A stretch of 18,000 nt of DNA from CAYVDH01 sp964450355 (GTDB lineage: Bacteria; Bacteroidota; Bacteroidia; NS11-12g; UBA955), in NCBI GenBank assembly GCA_964450355.1, contig CAYVDH010000064.1:1-18000 (forward strand). Direction: 5' to 3'. A program made the translations under genes and the position numbers. Under the pieces are notes generated by a model. The model was not told where the DNA came from and searched no databases. It saw nothing but the letters and a program-made list of their open reading frames with translations. This document shows positions 7,430 through 14,289 of this stretch, in pieces. Position 1 is the stretch's first letter, and each line of letters starts with the position of its first letter.

Positions 7430-8611
7430 ATGCTAAAAAAACTGTTATTAAGCAAACAAAAACCAATGCAATTAATCTTTGTTTTGCTTGGAAGTTTTAT
7501 TGGTTTCACTTTAATACTAACCACACTTCAATTTTCTATCGATTTAAAACACCTGTTTAGTAACAATTCAGATTTAATAGGTTCACAAGTTATTGTCATC
7601 AACAAACCGGTATCAATTGCCAATACATTACTTGGTGCGAAAAACACTTTTGAAGAAAAAGACATACAAGAGTTAAACCATATAGATGGAGTAGAAAAAG
7701 TAGGGGTATTTAATTCCAATTTATATAGAGCTAAAACAGCTTTCTCATTTATGGATAATGCCATGTACACCGATATTTTTTTCGAATCAATTTCCGATGA
7801 GTTTATTGACTTTAATGATAATAAATGGAACTGGCGTGAAGGTAAAGAAGTGCCTATAATATTGCCTACAGACTATTTAAATTTATACAATTTTGGTTTT
7901 GCGCCTAGTCAGAATCTACCTCAAATATCTCAAAACACAGCTCAGCTTGCTGGTTTAAAAATAAAAATTGAAGGCAGAGGCAAAGTCACCGAATACAATG
8001 CACGAATATGGGGATTTACCAATCGGATAAATTCCATATTAGTTCCTGAGAAATTCCTAGAATACACGAACAATCAATTCGGTGAAAAACAAAGCAATGG
8101 TTCATCCAGAATAGCACTTTTGTGCAAAGACCCATCAAACCCTAAAATTTCTAAATTCTTAAAGGAAAAAGGGTATGAAACCAATCAAGAAAATTTAAAA
8201 AATAGCAAATTAAATTCTTTATTACAAACAGTGACTGGCGTAATTCTGGCTATAGGCATATTAATTATTGGCTTGTCATTACTGGGCTTTATTCAATACT
8301 CCCAATTACTAATATCTGATTCAACAGAAGAAATAAAAACATTATTGATCATTGGTTATACCCCAAAAATCATCATTAAACATTATTTTAATTATTATCT
8401 CTTAAGTATCGCTTTAATCATTTCATTGTCATTTATTTCACTTTTTTTTATACAACATTTTGTCAGTGGATACATGACCAATAAGGGATTTGAATTGAAA
8501 AACAGCATCCATTTAGAAGTAGTTATGTATGGCATTATACTAACATTAGCCTTATGTGCATTGAACTTTTTAAGTATTTCAAAAAAAATAATTCAAATTG
8601 CCAAAAATTAA
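7430..8611 (+). CDS. FtsX/MacB-type ABC transporter permease
   Basis: The product has 393 residues with the four-helix layout of this family: TM1 at about 13-37, a large extracytoplasmic domain (about 38-262) resembling a MacB periplasmic core, then TM2 (about 268-292), TM3 (about 324-345) and TM4 (about 362-384). Family members (LolC/E, MacB, FtsX) do not pump solutes through a channel; they transmit ATP-driven motion to a periplasmic partner for lipoprotein release, efflux or hydrolase activation. It is the last gene of the operon with the atypical ATPase and the DUF4836 protein. One permease gene implies a homodimer. Substrate cannot be told from the sequence. No recognisable FtsE partner or MacA-type adaptor is nearby, so I do not call it ftsX or macB. 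Confidence 0.88.
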   Translation: MLKKLLLSKQKPMQLIFVLLGSFIGFTLILTTLQFSIDLKHLFSNNSDLIGSQVIVINKPVSIANTLLGAKNTFEEKDIQELNHIDGVEKVGVFNSNLYRAKTAFSFMDNAMYTDIFFESISDEFIDFNDNKWNWREGKEVPIILPTDYLNLYNFGFAPSQNLPQISQNTAQLAGLKIKIEGRGKVTEYNARIWGFTNRINSILVPEKFLEYTNNQFGEKQSNGSSRIALLCKDPSNPKISKFLKEKGYETNQENLKNSKLNSLLQTVTGVILAIGILIIGLSLLGFIQYSQLLISDSTEEIKTLLIIGYTPKIIIKHYFNYYLLSIALIISLSFISLFFIQHFVSGYMTNKGFELKNSIHLEVVMYGIILTLALCALNFLSISKKIIQIAKN

Positions 8612-8621
8612 CTCTAAAGAT

Positions 8622-8646
8622 TCACTCTATTTGCTTTTAAGAGTGA
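8622..8646. other. Hairpin after the permease gene, possible terminator
   Basis: TCACTCT (8622-8628) and AGAGTGA (8640-8646) form a perfect 7-bp stem around an 11-nt loop, starting 10 bp after the permease stop. No T-run follows on the plus strand, so it is not a standard intrinsic terminator; it could stabilise the 3' end of the message or bind a protein. Confidence 0.35.
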
Positions 8647-8654
8647 TTACAAAT

Positions 8655-8670
8655 AATTCAAACTTGAATT
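8655..8670. promoter_or_regulatory. Palindrome upstream of fabG, putative operator
   Basis: AATTCAA-AC-TTGAATT is a perfect 7+2+7 inverted repeat, 52 bp upstream of the predicted fabG -7 element. Size and symmetry fit a dimeric helix-turn-helix regulator site. It is AT-rich and seen once only, so the claim is tentative. Confidence 0.35.
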
Positions 8671-8721
8671 AAATTAGAATAAGGCATAAAAAAATATTAT
8701 AAAAATGTAGATGATAAATAG

Positions 8722-8729
8722 TAGTTTCG
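8722..8729 (+). promoter_or_regulatory. Predicted -7 promoter element for fabG
   Basis: TAGTTTCG, followed by C, is a one-mismatch version of TAnnTTTG. Transcription would start near 8734, leaving a leader of about 19 nt. No upstream TTG element is obvious. Confidence 0.45.
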
Positions 8730-8752
8730 CAGCATAAAATTTCAATTTAATC

Positions 8753-9499
8753 ATGATATTAAAAGGTAAAACAGCTTTAATTACTGGCGCTAGTCGTGGA
8801 ATAGGCAAAGGAATTGCAGAATCTTTTGCTAAGCAAGGTTGCAATATCGCTTTTACTTACGCTAGTTCCGTGGAAAAAGCAAAAGCATTTGAACAAGAAT
8901 TGAGCACACAATATGGTATAAAAGCTATAGGATATCAAAGCGATGCTTCTAATTTTACCTCAGCACATGAATTAGCAGACAAAGTTGTTGCTGATTTTGG
9001 CACTATAGATGTATTGATTAACAACGCAGGAATAACAAGAGATACTTTGATGTTAAGAATGACAGAAGAACAATGGGATGAAGTCATCAACACCAATTTA
9101 AAATCTGCATTTAATTTAACCAAAGCTTGTTTAAAAACATTTTTAAAAAACAAAGCAGGCAGCATCATCAACATGACTTCAGTAGTTGGAATTACAGGCA
9201 ATGCTGGACAAGCAAATTATGCTGCTAGTAAAGCTGGCATGATTGGATTTACAAAATCTATAGCCAAAGAACTTGGCAGTAGAAATGTGAGATGTAACGC
9301 CATTGCTCCAGGTTTTATTGAAACTGAAATGACAGCCGCCTTGAACGAAGATGTGAAGAAACAATGGATAGAGACCATTCCATTAAAAAGGGGCGGAAGT
9401 ACAGACGATGTTGCTAATGTTTGTTTATTTCTTGCAAGTGATATGAGCTCGTACGTTACAGGTCAAACCATCAGTGTATGTGGTGGTATGTTGATGTAA
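8753..9499 (+). CDS. fabG: 3-oxoacyl-[acyl-carrier-protein] reductase FabG
   Basis: A 248-residue classical short-chain dehydrogenase, the usual FabG length. The cofactor motif TGASRGIG is at residues 11-18, NNAG at 90-93 and the catalytic triad S143-Y156-K160 is in place. PGFIETEMTAAL and the C-terminal VTGQTISVCGGM match FabG closely; the usual VDGGM reads VCGGM here. FabG reduces 3-oxoacyl-ACP to 3-hydroxyacyl-ACP with NADPH in each cycle of fatty acid elongation in the cytoplasm. It has its own predicted promoter. tatC follows after 25 bp, so readthrough into tatC and rpiB is likely. No other fatty acid synthesis gene lies nearby, so a related SDR with another substrate cannot be fully excluded, but the sequence favours FabG. 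Confidence 0.93.
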   Translation: MILKGKTALITGASRGIGKGIAESFAKQGCNIAFTYASSVEKAKAFEQELSTQYGIKAIGYQSDASNFTSAHELADKVVADFGTIDVLINNAGITRDTLMLRMTEEQWDEVINTNLKSAFNLTKACLKTFLKNKAGSIINMTSVVGITGNAGQANYAASKAGMIGFTKSIAKELGSRNVRCNAIAPGFIETEMTAALNEDVKKQWIETIPLKRGGSTDDVANVCLFLASDMSSYVTGQTISVCGGMLM

Positions 9500-9524
9500 A
9501 TTAAATATATAAACCCAACCATCT

Positions 9525-10367
9525 GTGGCATTAGATCAAGAATTAGAAGAAATTTCAGAGTTAGAATCAAAAAAAGAGATGTCTTTTTTTGACCACATTG
9601 ATGAACTCCGAAAACATTTACTTCGAAGCTCTTACATTCTCATTACCTTTACAATAGTTGCTTTTATTTATATAGAAGAAATTTTCCATAAGGTCATCAT
9701 AGGCCCTTTAAGAAAGGATTTTTTCGTTTACGAATGGCTTTGCCAATTTTCTCATTTTTTATACAACAACGACCAATTATGTGTTGACGATTTCAATATT
9801 GTGCTTCAAAATACCGAAATGGCAGGACAATTCATGATGTCATTTAAATTGTCATTTTTAATTGGTTTAATTGTATCAATGCCCTTTATTTTATGGCAAA
9901 TATGGTTGTTTGTAAGGCCTGCTTTAAATAAAAAAGAAATATCAAGTACAAGAGGATTTGTGTTTTTTACCACTGGTTTATTTTTAATAGGAGTAAGTTT
10001 TGGTTATTTTGTTTTATGCCCAATTTCAGTTAATTTCTTATCCAAATACACCATCAGTAATTTAATTAAAAATGAAATCAACATGCAAAGTGTTATTTCA
10101 TTTATGAGCCTTTTAACCTTTGGAACAGGGTTAATATTTGAACTCCCCATTTTAATGTATTTTTTAGCTAAAATAGGAATACTAAGCAGTGCTTTTTTAA
10201 AAAAATACAGAAAATACGCATTTGTAGTCATTTTAATTGTAGCTGCTATAGCGACTCCTCCCGATGTTGTAAGCCAAATAGTATTGACAATACCCTTGTA
10301 CATGTTGTATGAGATAGGCATATTAATTACAGTAAAAGTTGAAAAAAATAAATTAAAAGAAGCATGA
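9525..10367 (+). CDS. tatC: Sec-independent translocase subunit TatC
   Basis: The product has 280 residues with the TatC hallmark MSFFDHIDELRKHLL (residues 19-33), in which the N-terminal HxxELR motif binds twin-arginine signal peptides. About six membrane segments follow, with conserved FILWQIWLFVRPAL after the second and FELPILMYF later. TatC is the signal-receiving core of the Tat system, which exports folded, often cofactor-bearing proteins across the inner membrane. The start is GTG at 9525; an in-frame ATG at 9579 begins just before the conserved motif and is an alternative, but Bacteroidota TatC proteins commonly carry a short extra N-terminus. No tatA gene is in the window. The stop overlaps the rpiB start (ATGA), showing translational coupling. 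Confidence 0.95.
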   Translation: MALDQELEEISELESKKEMSFFDHIDELRKHLLRSSYILITFTIVAFIYIEEIFHKVIIGPLRKDFFVYEWLCQFSHFLYNNDQLCVDDFNIVLQNTEMAGQFMMSFKLSFLIGLIVSMPFILWQIWLFVRPALNKKEISSTRGFVFFTTGLFLIGVSFGYFVLCPISVNFLSKYTISNLIKNEINMQSVISFMSLLTFGTGLIFELPILMYFLAKIGILSSAFLKKYRKYAFVVILIVAAIATPPDVVSQIVLTIPLYMLYEIGILITVKVEKNKLKEA

Positions 10368-10798
10368 AAAACACCATCATTATAGGAAGTGACCACGCTG
10401 GATTTTCTCAAAAAAATGCAGTCATAGAACATTTAACTAAAAATGGATACCAAGTTCAAGATTGTGGGCCATTTTCAACAGATTCAGTAGATTATCCTGA
10501 TTATGCACACCAAGTGGCAACTAAGGTATTGAGTAATAGTCAATATCTAGGAATATTATTGTGTGGAAGTGGCAATGGTGTATGTCTTACAGCAAATAAA
10601 CACCAAGGCATTAGAGCAGCACTTTGCTGGTTGCCCGAATTAGGTAGTTTAGCTAGACAACACAACAACGCTAATGTTCTTTGTTTACCGGCTAGATATA
10701 TCAACGATGTATTGGCTTGCGACATTGTCGATCATTTTTTAATTGCTGAATTTGAAAATGGAAGACATTTAAACAGAGTAAACAAAATAGATTTGTAA
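10364..10798 (+). CDS. rpiB: Ribose-5-phosphate isomerase B
   Basis: A 144-residue RpiB/LacAB-family isomerase. The substrate loop GSDHAG (8-13) and the catalytic cysteine C67 in CGSGNGV are present; the histidine that helps ring opening is H100 in RQHNNAN. These correspond to E. coli RpiB C66 and H99. It interconverts ribose 5-phosphate and ribulose 5-phosphate in the pentose phosphate pathway in the cytoplasm. It overlaps tatC by 4 bp (ATGA). Its stop lies 8 bp from the stop of the oppositely oriented cytochrome b5-like gene, and no intrinsic terminator is visible between them. Confidence 0.95.
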   Translation: MKNTIIIGSDHAGFSQKNAVIEHLTKNGYQVQDCGPFSTDSVDYPDYAHQVATKVLSNSQYLGILLCGSGNGVCLTANKHQGIRAALCWLPELGSLARQHNNANVLCLPARYINDVLACDIVDHFLIAEFENGRHLNRVNKIDL

Positions 10799-10806
10799 AA
10801 AATTGG

Positions 10807-11052
10807 TCAAAAAGACTCTAAAATCCCTACTATTTTAAACTTTTTAAATATCTCCTCAGAGTGTGGTGCATTGTCTAATTCTGCGGTTAAATCCTGACCT
10901 GCCCAATGCTCGTAATGCTTTCCAGAAAGCCATAATCGGCTATGAGTAACATCGTAAATAACCCCTTTAAAAGATACCCATATTTCTGGTTTATCTTGCC
11001 CATTTCTTAATGCCAATTGATTTAATGTATATTTTGGCAGTTCATTGTCCAT
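10807..11052 (-). CDS. Small soluble cytochrome b5-like heme-binding protein
   Basis: The product has 81 residues, about one cytochrome b5 domain and nothing else. FKGVIYDVTHSRLW (28-41) matches the core beta strand and turn of the fold. GKHYEHWAGQDLT (44-56) stands where classical b5 has HPGG, and APHSEE (62-67) holds the second histidine. Candidate axial ligands are H46 or H49 and H64. It ends IVGILESF, a typical closing strand. There is no signal peptide or membrane anchor, so it should be cytoplasmic. Related prokaryotic single-domain proteins exist without a settled role. It is divergent from the sensor kinase gene with only 40 bp between the starts, and convergent with rpiB. Heme binding is inferred from the family, not shown. 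Confidence 0.85.
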   Translation of the reverse strand: MDNELPKYTLNQLALRNGQDKPEIWVSFKGVIYDVTHSRLWLSGKHYEHWAGQDLTAELDNAPHSEEIFKKFKIVGILESF

Positions 11053-11072
11053 TGATTTTTAAAGTAACTTTG
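11045..11072 (+). promoter_or_regulatory. Predicted promoter of the two-component operon
   Basis: TTG (11045-11047), 17 bp, then TAACTTTG (11065-11072) fits both elements of the Bacteroidota promoter, the best two-part match in this window. Start would be near 11077, about 16 nt before the TTG start codon. The upstream element lies inside the 5' end of the divergent cytochrome b5-like gene. Confidence 0.6.
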
Positions 11073-11092
11073 TAATCACAAAAATAAACAAT

Positions 11093-12244
11093 TTGAAACT
11101 AAGATTATTTTTAATATTTGTCATCGTTTACATTCTTGCAGTATTTGGCTGGTGGTTATATTCACTGTTGAATTTTGCACATAAAGAATATTTACTAGAA
11201 CACAACAAACTTGAAATCATCAGTGAAAAAATTGCACACCAATCTGAGATGTTGTATGTCAAAGAAAAATACAGCAATCCGAATTTAAGTGAGAAAGAAA
11301 TTTTTCAATCCTTAAAACCAAAATTAATTCTTCTAAATCAAGAAATTGGAAATGGAAAAACAGAACTAAAATTTTTTGACAATCACATTCAATTCAATGA
11401 TGCAATAAAAATAGAAAAAAGCATCACATCGATTAAAAGCATCAACCAACAATACCTTTCGAGAAAAAGAGCCTTTATCTCAGAAGTTATATTCTTTGGA
11501 TTAGCCGTTATTTTAGGTGTTATTTGGGTATTTGGCAAATTGGAATCCTTGTTGAATTTAAACAAAATGCAGAACAATTTTTTACTTTCAGTAACTCATG
11601 AGTTAAAAACTCCATTAGCAGCTATAAAATTGAGCAGTGAAATGCTTTTACATAAAGAACTTAGCAAAGAAAACAAAGAAAAAGTGCTAGGTCAAACCAT
11701 TTCAAATTCAGATAGATTAAATGAATTGTTGGACAATGTATTGCTCGCAACAAGAATTGACGGAAAAAAACATTTATATGAATTCAATTACATTAAACTT
11801 GAAGATTTATTCAATGAATCTGCTAAAACATTAAAAAACAATTCAGAATTTAAAGGCAAATTATCCATTCAAACCAACGATATCGCCATCAAAGGTGATT
11901 CTAATTCTTTAAAATTAGCACTCAGCAATTTGTTCCAAAACAGCATAAAATACGCAGGTGAAAATTGCCTAATACAAATAAATGCTCAACGAGAAAACAA
12001 TAAAATAATCATCTCATACCAAGACAATGGACCGGGAATTCCAAGCAAAGAACTAAAACAAATTTTCAAGAAGTTTTACAGAATAGGCGATGAAAACACC
12101 AGAAAATCCAAAGGCACAGGCTTAGGACTGTACATCACAGAACAAATATTATTACAACACAAAGCCTCTATTAAAGCCAAAGAAAATGAGAATGGCGCCT
12201 TATTTATAATCGAATTTAAAAATCAAATTACCCATGAAAAATAA
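11093..12244 (+). CDS. Sensor histidine kinase, HAMP-less, TTG start
   Basis: The product has 383 residues. TM1 covers about 4-24, a periplasmic segment of about 100 residues (25-125) follows, then TM2 (about 128-148). There is no HAMP domain; a short linker leads to the dimerisation/phosphoacceptor helix with VTHELKTP, H169 being the phosphorylated histidine. The ATPase domain shows the N-box NLFQNSIKY (N279, N283), DNGPGIP (311-317), the F-box FKKFYR and GTGLGL (341-346), all intact. The start is TTG at 11093; the hydrophobic TM1 follows at once and no better upstream ATG exists. The gene overlaps the response regulator by 11 bp. Adjacent uptake genes suggest it senses envelope iron or heme status, which is inference. 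The periplasmic segment matches no sensor family I recognise. Confidence 0.92.
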   Translation: MKLRLFLIFVIVYILAVFGWWLYSLLNFAHKEYLLEHNKLEIISEKIAHQSEMLYVKEKYSNPNLSEKEIFQSLKPKLILLNQEIGNGKTELKFFDNHIQFNDAIKIEKSITSIKSINQQYLSRKRAFISEVIFFGLAVILGVIWVFGKLESLLNLNKMQNNFLLSVTHELKTPLAAIKLSSEMLLHKELSKENKEKVLGQTISNSDRLNELLDNVLLATRIDGKKHLYEFNYIKLEDLFNESAKTLKNNSEFKGKLSIQTNDIAIKGDSNSLKLALSNLFQNSIKYAGENCLIQINAQRENNKIIISYQDNGPGIPSKELKQIFKKFYRIGDENTRKSKGTGLGLYITEQILLQHKASIKAKENENGALFIIEFKNQITHEK

Positions 12245-12944
12245 AAGAATACTCTTAGTAGAAGATGAACCAAGTTTGTTGGATTTATTAAAATTAAATC
12301 TTGAAATGGAAGGATCAAAAGTAGTAGGTGTAAAAGACGGAACCGAAGCCATTAAACGATTTAAAGATGAACAATTTGACATTATCATCTTAGACATCAT
12401 GATTCCTGGCATCGATGGTTTAAATGTGTGCGAAAACATCCGATTGAAAGACGATGAAATTCCAATTTTGTTTCTTTCAGCTAAGAACACCGTTGAAGAT
12501 AGAATTGCTGGATTAAAAAAAGGAGCTGACGATTATTTGACCAAACCATTTAATTTAGAAGAATTACAATTGAGAATCAACAGATTATTGCTCAGAAAAA
12601 ATTCATCAACTGCAACAGCAACAAATCATCAAATTAAAGAATTTAAATTTGGGAATAACTATATAAATTTTGAAAACTATGAAGCTGTGGGGGTAAGTGG
12701 AAAAATTACATTAACCAAAAAAGAAGCTTTGCTTTTAAAATTGTTAATAGAGCATAAAAATGAAGTAGTTAGCAGAGAAAGAATATTACAAACTGTTTGG
12801 GGTTATACAGTTTACCCCTCTACAAGAACCATTGACAACTTCATTTTATCGTTTAGAAAATATTTTGAAGAAGACCCAAAAAACCCTAAATACATCAATG
12901 CTATCAGAGGTGTTGGGTACCGTTTTGAATACCATGAAAATTAA
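12234..12944 (+). CDS. OmpR-family response regulator
   Basis: The product has 236 residues. The receiver domain (about 4-118) has acidic residues E10-D11, phosphoacceptor D54 in LDIMIPG and K104 in TKPFN. The C-terminal winged helix (about 140-234) ends RTIDNFILSFRKYFEEDP followed by IRGVGYRF, typical of OmpR/PhoB DNA-binding domains, which usually bind tandem direct repeats about 10-11 bp apart. It overlaps the sensor kinase gene, so the two form a cognate pair. A pair of such repeats lies immediately after its stop codon, ahead of the HmuY-receptor operon, suggesting that operon is a target. Confidence 0.95.
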   Translation: MKNKRILLVEDEPSLLDLLKLNLEMEGSKVVGVKDGTEAIKRFKDEQFDIIILDIMIPGIDGLNVCENIRLKDDEIPILFLSAKNTVEDRIAGLKKGADDYLTKPFNLEELQLRINRLLLRKNSSTATATNHQIKEFKFGNNYINFENYEAVGVSGKITLTKKEALLLKLLIEHKNEVVSRERILQTVWGYTVYPSTRTIDNFILSFRKYFEEDPKNPKYINAIRGVGYRFEYHEN

Positions 12945-12945
12945 T

Positions 12946-12965
12946 TTGTCAAAATCTTGTCAAAA
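12946..12965. promoter_or_regulatory. Tandem direct repeats, putative response-regulator site
   Basis: TTGTCAAAA occurs at 12946-12954 and again at 12957-12965, an 11-bp period, about one helical turn. It starts 2 bp after the response regulator stop and lies about 36 bp upstream of the predicted -7 element of the HmuY operon, a suitable place for an activator. Geometry fits OmpR/PhoB-type binding. Confidence 0.5.
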
Positions 12966-13000
12966 AACAAATAATAAACCCTTTTACCAAGTCATAAGTT

Positions 13001-13008
13001 TAATTTTG
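13001..13008 (+). promoter_or_regulatory. Predicted -7 promoter element of the HmuY-receptor operon
   Basis: TAATTTTG matches TAnnTTTG. Start near 13014 and a leader of about 20 nt are expected. There is no TTG at the usual distance upstream, consistent with a weak promoter needing an activator bound at the direct repeats. Confidence 0.5.
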
Positions 13009-13033
13009 TGCCTGAATTAAACCCTCAACAAAA

Positions 13034-14287
13034 ATGCTTAAAAAATACTTTATAATTGCCTTAATTGCAGGAATTTACAATGTAGGATTCTCGCAATGTG
13101 ACCCCAATGACAGCACAGTCATGGGTCCAAATTATGCTAACGATGTGTTTTATAGTTTTGCCAACAAAACTGTAGCCACAGTCTCTAATACCAACTGGCA
13201 TCTCGCTTTCAGTGTACAAAATGCACAACCGCCATTCAATGTTCTTCAATCTGTATCCATAAGAGTAAATAGCGTGAATGGTTGCAAAGTGAAGAAATTA
13301 TTATCCAATGCCAATCCTAATCAATGGAGACAAATAGACACTACTGGCTTGTACAATTTACCTGAATTAATAGATTCAGATACCAACTGGAGCAATAGCG
13401 CCTTTACCACTGGCTACGCTGGTAATTTTGATTTCAAATGGGGTACTTACAATCAATCTACCAAACATGTGGATGGAACCAATGTATTTGTACTTTACAA
13501 TCCTACTGCTGGATGGTACAAAAAAGTATTGATCAAACAACTGACCTACGACAGCACTTGGAACATCATCATTTCCAACCTTGATAATACAGATTCTAAT
13601 TATGTAAAAATAAACAAAAAGAATTACACAAAAAGGCTGTTTGCTTATTACAATGTAACTAGTAATACTGTGATAGACAGAGAGCCAGACAATGGAACAT
13701 GGGATGTATTGTGGACTAGGTATTTATCCTATGTCAATGTGCCTCAAGGCAGTGGATACTACCCTGTTACTGGTATTTTAAGCAACAAAAGTGTTACTGT
13801 AGCAAAAAACACAGGAAGAACCTGCAATGACATTTGGCTTTCAGATTTAAAAGCACCTTACAAAACCAATATTTCTACAATTGGATGGGATTGGAAAAAA
13901 TCTCCCCCTCCAAGTTGGATCATCGTTGACACATTTGTGTATTTTGTTAGCGCTAAAGACGGGAACAAATACGAACTTTCATTTAATGGTTTTACTGGAG
14001 CTAGCTCAGGCAAAACATATTTCAGAGCAACACAAGCCACATTAAGCACCAAACACATCAACAAATCCAATCAATTGATAGCTTACCCTAATCCATTGTC
14101 TGAAAACAAAATACTGACTGTAAATACAAGTAGCAATAAAGCTGTTATCATTGATGTATTAGGCAAATCTAATGAAGTAGAAATTTCAAACAACAACATC
14201 GATTTAAGCTCGTTTGTTTCTGGAATTTATACTGTAATCATTAACGAAGGTTTAACAAATTACAACACTAAAATCATCATAGAATAA
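13034..14287 (+). CDS. HmuY-like secreted protein with T9SS type A sorting domain
   Basis: The product has 417 residues. A signal peptide ends at about GFSQ (residue 21); C22 is preceded by Q, so it is not a lipobox. Two strands of the form W-x-[LV]-x-[FW] occur (W55 in NWHLAF, W223 in TWDVLW), followed by GWDW (284-287) and a strand pair FVSAKDGNKYELSFNGFTG typical of the HmuY C-terminal region (split: FVSAKDGNKY, ELSFNGFTG). Residues about 348-417 form a T9SS type A sorting tail: YPNP at 351-354 and a final GIYTVIIN...KIIIE. It should thus cross the outer membrane by T9SS and be attached to the surface or released. It is the first gene before the TonB-dependent receptor, 2 bp apart. HmuY of Porphyromonas takes up heme; ligand here is inferred, and siderophore or other ligands are possible. 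Confidence 0.8.
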   Translation: MLKKYFIIALIAGIYNVGFSQCDPNDSTVMGPNYANDVFYSFANKTVATVSNTNWHLAFSVQNAQPPFNVLQSVSIRVNSVNGCKVKKLLSNANPNQWRQIDTTGLYNLPELIDSDTNWSNSAFTTGYAGNFDFKWGTYNQSTKHVDGTNVFVLYNPTAGWYKKVLIKQLTYDSTWNIIISNLDNTDSNYVKINKKNYTKRLFAYYNVTSNTVIDREPDNGTWDVLWTRYLSYVNVPQGSGYYPVTGILSNKSVTVAKNTGRTCNDIWLSDLKAPYKTNISTIGWDWKKSPPPSWIIVDTFVYFVSAKDGNKYELSFNGFTGASSGKTYFRATQATLSTKHINKSNQLIAYPNPLSENKILTVNTSSNKAVIIDVLGKSNEVEISNNNIDLSSFVSGIYTVIINEGLTNYNTKIIIE

Positions 14288-14289
14288 CA

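Noticed and set aside
3028..8682. Shared 11-mer AATTAGAATAA upstream of dnaK (3028-3038) and fabG (8672-8682)
   Set aside because: It is so AT-rich that chance recurrence in leaders of this composition is likely, and its position relative to the start codons differs (about 7 versus 70 bp).
10004..10432. 142-codon minus-strand open frame across the tatC/rpiB junction
   Set aside because: It is antisense to two genes with clear conserved motifs, shows no recognisable domain, and is a by-product of AT-rich codon use.
10799..10806. Bidirectional terminator between the convergent rpiB and cytochrome b5-like genes
   Set aside because: Only 8 bp separate the stops and I found no G-C-containing stem there or just inside the gene ends.
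12832..13020. 62-codon plus-strand frame overlapping the 3' end of the response regulator gene
   Set aside because: Most of it is an alternative frame of the conserved winged-helix region, and its tail runs through the probable regulatory repeats.
13094..13099. Cysteine 22 of the T9SS HmuY-like protein as a possible lipidation site
   Set aside because: The residue before it is glutamine, whereas a lipobox needs a small residue there, and the T9SS tail gives another explanation for surface location.
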